DNA of 64,000 nucleotides from Synanceia verrucosa (lineage: Eukaryota > Chordata > Actinopteri > Perciformes > Synanceiidae), in NCBI GenBank assembly GCA_029721515.1, contig CM056569.1:20430007-20494006 (forward strand), read 5' to 3'. The stretch's first letter is position 1, and each line of letters starts with the position of its first letter. Position numbers and translations under genes: made by a program. A model generated the notes under the pieces. That model did no database searches. It was not told the origin of the DNA and worked only from the letters and a program-made list of their open reading frames with translations. Positions 12,701-22,600 of this stretch are shown piece after piece.

Positions 12701-15700
12701 CTCTGGCCAAATTCTTTCCACACGTAGGTTCTGTTGAAACACAAGAAGAGATTTCAGATTGATTGAAAAAGCTCATCAGATTATAAAACATTTGTTATAA
12801 CCCCAAATCATAAAAAGTTGGCCTTAGAGGTTATGAGCTGCCTGCCCTGACTTGGTGGTCTGGTCTGCTTGCAAACTGACAGCATCACATCACCACTCAG
12901 TGCAATAATCACTTTTTCACCTAATCAGTAGTGCTAAATTGTCCCACTGCCCCCTTTTTATTTTGATATGAGAGAAACAAGACAGAATTGAAGGGGACAG
13001 ACTGGGTCACATGCACCAAAGGACTAGAACTCAGATTGTAACCCCTGGCCAGGTAAAGCACACATTGTAGGACTAGGTTCATACAATAAGCGCTCTGCCT
13101 GTAGAAACCACTGAAGAACCCCCTGCACCAACCATTTTTTGGAGGTATTGCAGCTCTGAATGGGTATTTATATGAAATGTCTCATCCTGATAGTGGCTGC
13201 AATGAAATATGAGTTAAAGGACATTTGCCAATTAATGATGTAAATTTTTAAATGCATTTTTTTTCCTTTGCCAACTCTTTCTGATTTGGGATCATATAAA
13301 AATATATTTTTTACTTTACATACATTTTGGCTGACTCTGAAAGTTACTTATTATTATTTGCATATAATTAGTAGATCAAAATTCACCCTTGAAGAAGTTG
13401 TCTGAACATAAGGCAGCCTGTTAGTGTTATGTCTGTGTTGAGACAACTTTTCTTGCATATACAAGGTCAAATAAAACTCCCTGCCATGATCAACTCTGAG
13501 TTGGTCCCACATGCCGTTGTTGGCGACTGCTGTCCTGCAATAGATAAAATGTGTACATTAAATGGATATTTACAGAATGTAGATGAGATAGATTAATATT
13601 AATTTCACATTCAAGCGCACACAATACATGTAGCACATTCTGATAATTAAAAAAATAATACTAATCTAATAACTACACAAAGTGCTTATCATTTACTTGG
13701 GTGTAAACCTAGAGATGACTTCCTCATAACTGATGAGATTGTTCTTCACTGGCATTGTGAAATCAGCAACAATTTTGCTGCTGAATCCATCAATAGCCAA
13801 GACATGTGTCACTCCAAACACAAGGTGGAGTTTGTGGCCCATACACTCAGCATGGTAAGGAACAGGGTTCAGGTTACGTGCTCCCTAAAACAAGTAACAT
13901 TTAGCCAATGCAAAGCTGAATTACATGAAGTTGAACGTTCATAGAATTTATAAATGAAATGCATTTGTTTCCTACCAATATACTTCTAATATATAATTCT
14001 AAATGTAGAATTTCATAAGTTGAGCCATTAAAAAAACTAATGTGTATGTTCTTACTGTAGGTGACTTACCTGGCGACGCAGCTCATTATAGGGCTGGTGC
14101 ACCTCTCTGAGAACCCTTCCCACTCGACATTCTCCCGCTCTTACTTCCACTGATGACAAATATCCTGTCATAAATTTTCGTCCATAGGATGGACCTGTCT
14201 GTGAAGAAAAACATGTTTTATCAAGTTATTCAAACCGGCAAAGAAATGTTCAACCAGCCATCTCTGTTTTTTGTTACTGAAAGGCAATAATAAGACGTGT
14301 CAGTGTGATCCTGTACTGATTTTGAGTCATTAGGTCACATGACCTGGAGGTTACATCTATTTAATTTATAAATTCTATGAATGTTCAACTTCATGTAATT
14401 CAGCTTTGCATTGGCTAAATGTTACTTGTTTTAGGGAGCACGTAACCTGAACCCTGTTCCTTACCATGCTGAGTATATGGGCCACAAACTCCACCTTGTG
14501 TTTGGAGTGACACGTCTTGGCTATTGATGGATTCAGCAGCAAAATTGTTGCTGATTTCACAATGCCAGTGAAGAACAATCTCATCAGTTATGAGGAAGTC
14601 ATCTCTAGGTTTACACCCAAGTAAATGATAAGCACTTTGTGTAGTTATTATATTAGTATTATTTTTTTAATTATCAGAATGTGCTACATGTATTGTGTGC
14701 GCTTGAATGTGAAATTAATATTAATCTATCTCATCTACATTCTGTAAATATCCATTTAATGTACACATTTTATCTATTGCAGGACAGCAGTTGCCAACAA
14801 CGGCATGTGGGACCAACTCAGAGTTGATCATGGCAGGGAGTTTTACTTGACCTTGTATATGCAAGAAAAGTTGTCTCAACACAGACATAACACTAACAGG
14901 CTGCCTTATGTTCAGACAACTTCTTCAAGGGTGAATTTTGATCTACTAGTAACTTTCACATTTGTGTCATTCTAAAACTCCTGATATTTTTTTAATTAAT
15001 TTTTTAATGTAAATTTTAGCTGAATAGCCTCCAGGTCATGTGACCTGAAGACTCAAAATCAGTGCAGGATCACACTGATATGTCTTATCATTGCCTTTCA
15101 ATAACCCACATTTTATTTTGAAAACCGGAAATTGGTCCACGCTGTAGCATCCTAGCGCTGACTTTCTCAACTGCCTCCGTGTATTTGCCATAAAGTCTGC
15201 AATATGGGAGCACTTGAAATGTTGGAGCGGCTGGCTTGACTGCACAAAAACGAGAGACAGCTGGCCTACATGTGACCTGCCACATACTGTATGCCTACAT
15301 CAGTTCTATGCACCTCTGAATTAATAACAACAGCCCAAATAAAACAGAGCAAAAGAAAAGAATTTGTGTAGGTGAACACGTACCTTATCAATTGAGGACA
15401 TGACTGCCATTTCCAATTCTGCATCGGAAACGTGTCTTTTTCGTCTAAGCTGGTGCTCATTGCAGAATCTTCTCACTGACATTTCTGAGCATCTCAAGAC
15501 CCCCATCTGCTGCAGAGCACTGGACATTTCGGCGTGTGTTTTTCCCTCCTCAAAAAGTTGAAAAACTATGTCAGCATTATCCTCTGGTCCAGCCATTTCG
15601 CTCTTGTTTTTGTTCTTGTTCTTCAACTTTGTATTTTTGTTAATGACTTCGTCTTTACTTCCGGGTCACATGGCTTGCATCAACTCAAACTATGTAAATT

Positions 15701-16293
15701 GGACAATCGCCCCTTATCCGTTTTGTCCATTTTTCAATTGTGCACAAAATCGGAAATCGGAAAAACGATTCGTTATCCGTTTTTTCATTTTGGGTCTGGA
15801 AACAAGTATTGAAAAAATAAGATGTTATTTCGTTTTTCTAGTTTTGGTTTTATTTTGAAAAACGAATGAACGAATGATACACGGATTGTTATCCGTTTTC
15901 CGATTTTGGTTTTGGATTCGAAAACGGATATGGAATGAACGAATGATACACTGACCACATCTCTACATGTTTTTCTTTTGACTTACTCCTATTTGATGTG
16001 TTCAGTGCTAAAGTTTCATTTTCTGTGTGGTTGTGCAGCTTTACAAAGCGAGAAGTGGCGTCGTCCATCCAAACGAGGACGATGTGTGTAAAACGGCAAC
16101 CGTGGACCTCATGTCTGATGAGGAGGACGCCATCTTGGATGGCAGGCCTGTTTGGGTTGTCCGACCTCCATCCCGCAGCACTGAGATATCAGCACTGTGC
16201 GCTGTGCTGCAAAAAAGACTTGAAGGTGACAAAAAATATGTAGCTGGCCATCACCGGAGAGTTTCCTGTGATGTGTTTGACGCAGCACTATAA
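6778..16293 (+). CDS. EnSpm accessory protein, coiled-coil, possibly C14orf93-like
   Basis: Exons: 6778-7065, 7167-7231, 7351-7442, 7551-7666 and 16039-16293. GT/AG sites and phases agree throughout, giving 816 nt and 271 aa. The N-terminal half is Ser/Pro-rich, then comes a heptad-like helix (NRIFAALERIEERLEESIKS) predicted to be a coiled coil, then a basic patch. Exon 4 encodes a CKTYFESIRRSF motif and a run of Arg/Lys. The last exon encodes an acidic MSDEEDAILDG segment followed by a VWVVRPP block and a C-terminal GHHRRV. From memory these last blocks resemble the conserved region of vertebrate C14orf93-like proteins; this is not verified. The long fourth intron is entirely due to the transposon at 7688-15953; without it the intron would be about 106 bp. 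A DNA-binding or partner role for the transposase is only a guess. Confidence 0.7.
7747..8158. mobile_element. MITE of about 400 bp splitting the left TIR of the nested element
   Basis: The right TIR at 15640-15953 is continuous, but its left partner is interrupted after 7755 and resumes near 8155. The extra DNA has its own inverted repeats of about 75 bp, around 7758-7835 and 8070-8147, both with the core TGTTATTTCATTTCT. There are no open reading frames, so it is a non-autonomous element. The exact ends and target duplication are unclear because the flanking GGATAAC is also inverted. Confidence 0.75.
8460..11670 (+). CDS. RING-like zinc-finger protein of the nested transposon, intact
   Basis: Six exons: 8460-8555, 9798-10054, 10405-10595, 10810-10903, 11110-11309 and 11483-11670. 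All have GT/AG junctions and matching phases, giving 1026 nt and 341 aa. The C terminus carries CLVCEG, then FSTCCRSLIGCKVC, then YCPKC, which is a Cys-rich RING or U-box-like module with a Cys where many RING fingers have His. The middle contains a Ser-rich linker, a basic KRRRLR patch that could be a nuclear signal, and helical acidic segments. RING domains usually give E3 ubiquitin or SUMO ligase activity; that activity is inferred here, not shown. It is convergent with the transposase gene and shares the element's TIRs. The start at 8460 is the first ATG of the open exon and lies just inside the TIR. Confidence 0.8.
12045..12050 (+). promoter_or_regulatory. Polyadenylation signal of the RING-like gene
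   Basis: AATAAA about 375 bases after the stop codon at 11670 and about 90 bases before the convergent gene's stop codon at 12141. Confidence 0.6.
13338..13957 (-). repeat. Arm A of an inverted duplication (integrase exons 3-4)
   Basis: This segment includes exons 3 and 4 and the intron between them, and is repeated in opposite orientation at 14358-14953. Arm A retains a 2-bp ACAT reading that arm B has lost, plus about 20 extra bases at its outer edge. Confidence 0.85.
14273..15105. mobile_element. Insert with 80-bp inverted repeats carrying captured integrase exons
   Basis: The sequence at 14273-14355 is the inverted copy of 15015-15105, about 80 bp with few mismatches. Both contain the palindrome AGGTCACATGACCT or its variant. 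Between them lies 14358-14953, an inverted copy of the host element's exons 3-4 with intron. In the copied exon 3 the reading is shifted by a 2-bp loss near 14510. This layout resembles a Pack-TIR element that took up a piece of its host transposon; an inversion-duplication event is the alternative. Confidence 0.65.
15640..15953 (-). repeat. Right terminal inverted repeat of the nested element
   Basis: About 310 bp ending GAATGATACACTG. It matches 7688-7755 joined to about 8155-8400 in reverse orientation, including the TTGATGCAAGCC segment at its inner edge. Confidence 0.85.
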
Positions 16294-16461
16294 GGCCATC
16301 TTCTGGATCTGCACTTTGTATTATAGTTTCATTGCACTATATTGTGTACACTTGTTTGTTTGCTGTTTGCACATATTGTGATTTGTTTTGCAAATATTGT
16401 GATTTGTTTTTGACTACCAATGCACGTTAATGCTTGTTTGCTGTGATTGCTTTTTGCAAAA

Positions 16462-16467
16462 AATAAA
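16462..16467 (+). promoter_or_regulatory. Polyadenylation signal of the accessory gene
   Basis: AATAAA about 170 bases after the stop codon at 16293 and before the right subterminal repeats. Confidence 0.55.
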
Positions 16468-16763
16468 AATGTTTGCTGTGATAGTAATAACAGTTTGTTG
16501 TTCTAATTGGTGAAATGGTATATGATAAGATAAGCTCCTCCCATGCTTTTGGCCAATGGTGGTAGGACCAGTGAAGGCAAAACCACCAATCCAGCGAAAG
16601 AATGATGCCCAGGGTGTGAGATGCTCATGCTCCCTTGCAAGCAACCAGGGGATTATTCTCCATGGCAACTGACCCCCCATGGAGGCCAAGGTGTGAACTT
16701 TTGACACCTCTGCCAAGTTGGTAAAAGGGGTACGTATCCAGGAATATCCGGGTTCCCGTATTA

Positions 16764-16825
16764 CAGATAAACAGGAGTTTTCGGCCGTATACAGGCGTAT
16801 CCGGCCGAAAACTCCTGTTTATCTG
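16764..16825. repeat. Subterminal hairpin of the EnSpm element
   Basis: Two 29-base arms (16764-16792 and 16797-16825) are inverted copies with one mismatch around a 4-base loop. The arm core is CAGGAGTTTTCGGCCGTA. It sits about 50 bp inside the right terminus and may bind the transposase, as subterminal repeats do in CACTA elements (inference). Confidence 0.85.
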
Positions 16826-16846
16826 GGTTGTGCACGGGTGTAATCA

Positions 16847-16875
16847 GGCCCGGATACAGGTCTTTTTTTGCAGTG
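16847..16875 (-). repeat. Right terminal inverted repeat of the EnSpm element
   Basis: Ends GGTCTTTTTTTGCAGTG, the inverted partner of the left end at 2457. Confidence 0.8.
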
Positions 16876-18009
16876 CCCGCACTGCTGTTCTCCACTTCTC
16901 CGTAAGGAATTCCGGTGCCGTCGAATAAAACTTTTTAAGGCTGTGTCCAAAATGCTCTTGCAGCAGCTCCGAAAAATGGCGGTGCACAGACAACCGTCAC
17001 GTAGCTTCACGTTCAGTGCGTCAGGAAATAACCAATCAGGAGCTTCTGCAGTAAAACCAAAGATCCTCTATATAGTAAAACGGCGCTATGGCTCAGTAAA
17101 ACTGAGTAAAACAAACTTAAAGTTATTTGTACATTCAAATATGTTTAGGTAGTAGGAGAATGTACTTACTTTGGATAGTAATGCCACAAGATGTACTTAT
17201 TTATGAATAGTAATGCTACCACACTTAAATCATTTAGGTATATTGTAACATTACATTGTCAATTAGATATGAAGTCCGGGTTTACAGTGCCGAGAACTTG
17301 GTTATTTGATTTGTGTGTGTCTATAAAGCAAATTGAATCACTGGACACGAGGTCCAAGAATCTCAAGAGCTGCCTTAGGTTAAGAGACCCTATCATATCA
17401 AATCTGTGTCTGTGTCTGTGTGAATCAATAACTTAAGAGTTATTGATTATAAATACTGATGTTATACAAATGAATGACTGATTATTCATGTGCTACAGAG
17501 AGCGTCTTTGTGCTCAGTGATCCCTGTCAGCTTCTTTCTGTGCACTCATCAGCCTGTCTGCCTCCACTGACTAGTTGTTCACTGCTCTTGTAGTCATTTC
17601 TGCAGTATTGAGCTGCTCCCTCTGCAGGGAGCTTACTGACCCTACAAAAATAAGAAATAAGTCAAGGCTGCATTGTGTTAACATTTATTTGAGTTTGCAT
17701 GCAAAGTGTAATTGTACTCTCATTCCATGTTAGCTGGTTGGACTAGCTACCCTTCCTGTTAGCGCTGCCCGCCATGGTAGTGGAGGTTTGACTGAGCAGA
17801 GTTATAAGTGCTTCAGAAGTACTTATTTGTGCTGAAAGAAATTCTGATTCTGGTTCTGATTGTCCCACCGAGGAGACGATACACTCCACTCTTTGTAAGA
17901 CTGCAGCTGTCTTACAGGGACAAGTTTCCTTCTCCGTACTGGTTGTGAGACTGAACAAAGCTCACCTGAATTGTGAAGGTCATTCTGAGAGGAGTGACTA
18001 ACTACGTCA
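16876..18009. other. No gene seen
   Basis: Right flank of the EnSpm element. No recognisable coding, RNA or repeat feature. Open stretches on both strands are short and have no familiar motif. Confidence 0.4.
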
Positions 18010-18772
18010 CTGCTGCTCCACCCACTCCTGCTCCACCTACTCCTGCTCCACCTACTCATGCTCCACCTACTCATGCTCCACCTACTCATGCTCCACCTAC
18101 ATCTACTCCACCTACTCCTGATCCACCCACTCATGCTCCACCCGCTCCTGATCCACCTACTTCTACTCCACCTACTCCTGATCCACCCACTCATGCTCCA
18201 CTTACTCCTGGTCCACCCACTCATGCTCCACCTACTCCTGGTCCGCCCACTCATGCTCCACCTACTCCTGGTCCGCCCACTCATGCTCCACCTACTCCTG
18301 ATGCACCTACTCCTGATCCACCCACTCATGCTCCACCCACTCCTGGTCCACCCACTCATGCTCCACCTACTCCTGGTCCGCCCACTCATGCTCCACCTAC
18401 TCCTGATCCACCCACTCATGCTCCACCTACTCCTGATCCACCCACTCCTGCTCCACCTACTCCTGATCCACCTACTCCTGATCCACCCACTCATGCTCCA
18501 CCCACTCCTGGTCCACCCACTCATGCTCCACCTACTCCTGATCCACCCACTCATGCTCCACCTACTCCTGATCCACCCACTCATGCTCCACCTACTCCTG
18601 ATCCACCCACTCATGCTCCACCTACTCCTGATCCACCTACTCCTGATCCACCCACTCATGCTCCACCCACTCCTGGTCCACCCACTCATGCTCCACCTAC
18701 TCCTGATCCACCCACTCATGCTCCACCTACTCCTGATCCACCCACTCATGCTCCACCTACTCCTGGTCCACC
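18010..18772 (+). repeat. 15-bp minisatellite in 30-bp higher-order units
   Basis: The array is built from CCACCTACTCCTGAT and CCACCCACTCATGCT alternating, about 50 copies of 15 bp. Since 15 is a multiple of three, all frames stay open on both strands. The plus strand would read Pro-Pro-Thr-Pro/His-Ala/Asp/Gly and the minus strand a Ser-Arg-Trp-Ser-Met-Ser-Gly-Trp series. The open frame of 17973-18860 is most likely a product of the repeat, not a gene. Confidence 0.9.
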
Positions 18773-19640
18773 ACAAACAAACTTGGCTCCATCTCGTGGC
18801 CAATTTGGTGAACTGAGTTTGATGGTTGCAGTATTCAAACTTTCCATGTGTGCATGGTAGCTCTGATACATAATTAGCTAAAACTAACACTGAACTCTGG
18901 ACATAGAACTTGTCAAACAAACAATCACAACAATTTCTCACTACTACTTGTCAAGGATACTGAATAAAATCACAACAACAATAAAATAATCATAAGGATT
19001 TCTTACTACTAACTGTAAATGATACTGAGTAAAGCTTCTACTAAACTGGCATTTATAATACATCATTCAATCACAAACAACTCAACAGTTAATCAATTTT
19101 TAATCTACCTTTTTCCTGTCAGCTCTCAATTGTCATAACCACTTTCTACAAAAAACTCAAAACAAAACAATTTGATTGATTTATCAATCAATGACAACAT
19201 GATAGTCATCAATGACTATCTTGAACAGTGTTAACATAGATAATATATCAATGACAGCTCTGCAGTCTGCAACCCATCATACCACATCAAGCCAGCCAAG
19301 CTGCACTGGGGATTTTATTCTTATACTTTTATTATGTCAAAATAAAAGCCTCAACAAACGGGATTCTATAAACTGACAAACACCAGGGGCTTTTATTTTG
19401 AAATTAACACAGGAATTTCTGAGTAAAAACTGACACTTGTCAGAGCCAGCGCTGTACAACAGCGGAAGGCAGCAGTGTTCCTAAACAGGGCAGATCAAAA
19501 TGATGATTTATTGTAATCATTTCACCATGGTGATGCTTATTTAATACTTGTACCAATAACTAATATTAGTTTCACACTTATAAATGCACTGACAGATTTA
19601 ACGCTCTGTCGTCTCTGCCGCTCAGACCAGCTGGTCCTAG
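18773..19640. other. No gene seen between two satellites
   Basis: AT-rich, with scattered short direct repeats such as AACAACAATAAAAT. No coding or RNA feature recognised. Confidence 0.4.
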
Positions 19641-22600
19641 CTGCACTGTGTGTCTGGGTGTGTGTGTGTGTGTATATAGGTGTGTGTATGGGGGTGTGTA
19701 TGCGTGGGTGTGTGTATGTAGGTGTGTGTATGTGGGTGTGTATGCGTGGGTGTGTGTATGTAGGTGTGTGTATGTGGGTGTGTGTATGTAGGTGTGTGTA
19801 TGTGGGTGTGTATGCGTGGGTGTGTGTATGTAGGTGTGTGTATGGGGGTGTGTATGCGTGGGTGTATGTGGGTGTGTGTATGTAGGTGTGTGTATGTGGG
19901 TGTGTGTATGTAGGGGTGTGTGTGTGGGTGTGTATGCGTGGGTGTGTGTGGGTGTGTGTATGTAGGTGTGTGTATGCGGGTGTGTATGCGTGGGTGTGTG
20001 TGGGTGTGTGTACGTGGGTGTGTGTATGGGGGTGTGTATGCGTGGGTGTATGTGTGGGTGTGTGTATGTGGGTGTGTGTGTGTGTGTGTGGGTGTGTGTA
20101 TGTGTGTGTGTGTGTGTGTGGGTGTGTGTATGTGGGTGTGTATGCGTGGGTGTATGTGTGGGTGTGTGTATGTGGGTGTGTGTGCGTGTGTGTGTGTGTG
20201 TGGATGTGTGTATGTGGGTGTGTATGCGTGGGTGTGTGTATGTGGGTGTGTGTATGGGGGTGTGTATGCGTGGGTGTATGTAGGTGTGTGTATGTGGGTG
20301 TGTATGCGTGGGTGTGTGTGGGTGTGTGTATATAGGTGTGTGTATGGGGGTGTGTATGCGTGGGTGTGTGTGGGTGTGTGTATGTAGGTGTGTGTATGTG
20401 GGTCTGTATGCGTGGGTGTGTGTATGTAGGTGTGTGTATGTGGGTGTGTGTATGTAGGTGTGTGTATGTGGGTGTGTATGCGTGGGTGTGTGTATGTAGG
20501 TGTGTGTATGTGGGTGTGTGTATGTGGGTGTGTATGCGTGGGTGTGTGTGGGTGTGTGTATGTAGGTGTGTGTGTATGTAGGTGTGTGTATGGGTGTGTA
20601 TGCGTGGGTGTGTGTGGTTGTTTGTACGTAGGTGTGTGTATGGGGGTGTGTATGCGTGGGTGTGTATGGGTGTGTGTATGTAGGTGTGTGTATGGGTGTG
20701 TGTGGGTGTGTGTATGTGTGTGTGTGTGTAGGTGTGTGTGTGTGTATGTGGGTGTGTGTATGCGTGGGTGTATGTGGGTGTGTGTAAGGGGGTGTGTATG
20801 GGTGTGTGTATGTGGGTGTGTGTATGCGTGTGTGTGTAGGTGTGTGTATCTGGGGTGTATATGTGGGTGTGTGTATGTAGGTGTGTGTCTGGGTGTGTGT
20901 ATGCGTGGGTGTGTGTGGGTGTGTGTATGTGGGTGTGTGTATGGGGGAGTGTATGCGTGGGTGTGTGTTTGTGTGTGTATGTGGGTGTGTGTGTGTGTGT
21001 GTGTATGTGTGTGTGTATGGTGGTGTGTATGCGTGGGTGTGTGTGGGTGTGTGTATGTGGGTGTGTGTGTGTGGGTGTGTATGCGTGGGTGTGTGTGGGT
21101 GTGTGTATGTAGGGGTGTGTGTGTGGGTGTGTATGCGTGGGTGTGTGTATGCGGGTGTGTATGCGTGGGTGTGTGTATGTAGGTGTGTGTATGTGGGTGT
21201 GTGTATGTGGGTCTGTATGCGTGGGTGTGTGTATGTCGGTGTGTGTATGTGTGGGTGGGTGTATGTGGGTGTGTGTATGTGGGTGTGTGTATGTAGGTGT
21301 GTGTGAGTGGGTGTGTGTATGTCTGTGTGTGTATGGGTGTGTGTGTGGGGGTGTGTATGGGTGTGTGTATGTAGGTGTGTGTATGTGGGTGTGTATGCGT
21401 GGGTGTGTGTGGGTGTGTGTATGTAGGTGTGCGTATGCGGGTGTGTATGCGTGGGTGTGTGTGGGTGTGTGTACGTGGGTGTGTGTATGGGGGTGTGTAT
21501 GCGTGGGTGTGTATGGGTGTGTGTATGTAGGTGTGTGTATGTGGGTGTGTATGTGGGTGTGTATGCGTGGGTGTGTGTATGTAGGTGTGTGTATGGGGGT
21601 GTGTGTGGGTGTGTGTATGCGTGGGTGTGTGTGAGTGTGTGTATGTAGGTGTGTGTATGCGGGTGTGTATGCGTGGGTGTGTGTATGTAGGTGTGTGTAT
21701 GGGGGTGTGTATGCGTGGGTGTGTGTGGGTGTGTGTATGTGGGTGTGTGTATGGGGGCGTGTATGCGTGGGTGTGTGTATGTAGGTGTGTGTATGTGGGT
21801 GTGTGTGGGTGTGTGTATGTAGGTGTGTGTATGGAGGTGTGTATGCGTGGGTGTGTGTGGGTGTGTGTATGTAGGTGTGTGTGTGTGGGTGTGTATGCGT
21901 GGGTGTGTGTGGGTGTGTGTATGTAGGGGTGTGTGTGTGGGTGTGTATGCGTGGGTGTGTGTATGCGGGTGTGTATGCGTGGGTGTGTGTGGGTGTGTGT
22001 ATGTAGGTGTGTGTATGTGGGTCTGTATGCGTGGGTGTGTGTATGTAGGTGTGTGTATGTGGGTGTGTGTATGTAGGTGTGTGTATGTGGGTGTGTATGC
22101 GTGGGTGTGTGTATGTAGGTGTGTGTATGGGGGTGTGTATGCGTGGGTGTATGTGGGTGTGTGTATGTAGGTGTGTGTATGTGGGTGTGTATGCGTGGGT
22201 GTGTGTGGGTGTGTGTATGTAGGTGTGCGTATGCGGGTGTGTATGCGTGGGTGTGTGTGGGTGTGTGTACGTGGGTGTGTGTATGGGGGTGTGTATGCGT
22301 GGGTGTGTATGGGTGTGTGTATGTAGGTGTGTGTATGGGGGTGTGTATGCGTGGGTGTGTGTGGGTGTGTGTATGTAGGTGTGTGTATGTGGGTGTGTAT
22401 GTGGGTGTGTATGCGTGGGTGTGTGTATGTAGGTGTGTGTATGGGGGTGTGTGTGGGTGTGTGTATGCGTGGGTGTGTGTGAGTGTGTGTATGTAGGTGT
22501 GTGTATGCGGGTGTGTATGCGTGGGTGTGTGTATGTAGGTGTGTGTATGGGGGTGTGTATGCGTGGGTGTGTGTGGGTGTGTGTATGTGGGTGTGTGTAT

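Larger units (their letters stand above)
12141..15596 (-). pseudogene. rve/IS3-like integrase-type transposase, probably inactive
   Basis: Exons: 15596-15384, 14198-14070, 13884-13697, 13534-13387, 12730-12526 and 12447-12141. The first five join in phase. The total is 1190 nt, one short of 397 codons. Frame agreement fails in the last exon near 12386-12396, where one base seems to be missing. Exon 1 encodes a helix-turn-helix region (about residues 10-60). Exon 2 has MTGYLSSVEVRAGECRVGR, exon 3 has VTHVLAIDGFS, exon 4 has LRVDHGREFY with a catalytic-type Asp, and exon 5 has VERIWPEVNNRVNYPLK with the catalytic-type Glu. In the relatives I remember, an H-x-D-x-N block with the first catalytic Asp sits between GHKLH and the VFGVTH stretch. 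Here GHKLH runs straight into LVFGVTH, so that Asp appears to be deleted. Intron 1 contains a large insert (14273-15105). Confidence 0.75.
7688..15953. mobile_element. 8.27-kb rve-transposase DNA transposon (IS3EU-like?) nested in an intron
   Basis: It has long terminal inverted repeats: the right end (15640-15953) read backwards matches the left end starting CAGTGTATCATTC, over about 310 bp, if the insert at 7747-8158 is skipped. It contains two convergent genes, a RING-like protein (plus, 8460-11670) and an integrase-type transposase (minus, 15596-12141). It lies wholly inside the last intron of the EnSpm accessory gene, in a position that keeps splicing possible. A GACCAC hexamer occurs at 7676-7681, 6 bp outside the left end, and again at 15953-15958 at the right end. 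It could be a target duplication, but the offset makes that uncertain. Assignment to the IS3EU group is from memory of that family's IS3-like transposase. Confidence 0.8.
2457..16875. mobile_element. EnSpm/CACTA-type DNA transposon, 14.4 kb, with a nested element
   Basis: The left end reads CACTGCAAAAAAAAGGCTGT and the right end is its imperfect inverted copy finishing TTTTTTTGCAGTG. CACTA or CACTG termini are the hallmark of the EnSpm/CACTA superfamily. Inside are a full-length tnp2-type transposase (minus) and a divergent accessory gene (plus). About 8.27 kb (7688-15953) is a separate transposon, so the EnSpm proper is about 6.15 kb. Subterminal repeats near both ends share a block of the form GTATCCAGGA-TATCCGGG. 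The expected 3-bp target duplication is not seen: the left flank is ATG and the right flank CCC. The ends may therefore have been rearranged, or one boundary may be off by a few bases. Confidence 0.85.

Noticed and set aside
7676..15958. GACCAC as a certain 6-bp target duplication of the nested element
   Set aside because: The left copy is 6 bp away from the TIR start and the right copy overlaps the last TIR base; it could be chance.
2454..16878. 3-bp target duplication of the EnSpm element
   Set aside because: ATG on the left and CCC on the right do not match, so none is claimed.
17823..18941. 372-codon minus-strand and 295-codon plus-strand frames
   Set aside because: They are open only because the minisatellite period is a multiple of three. 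Flanks show no splice sites or homology.
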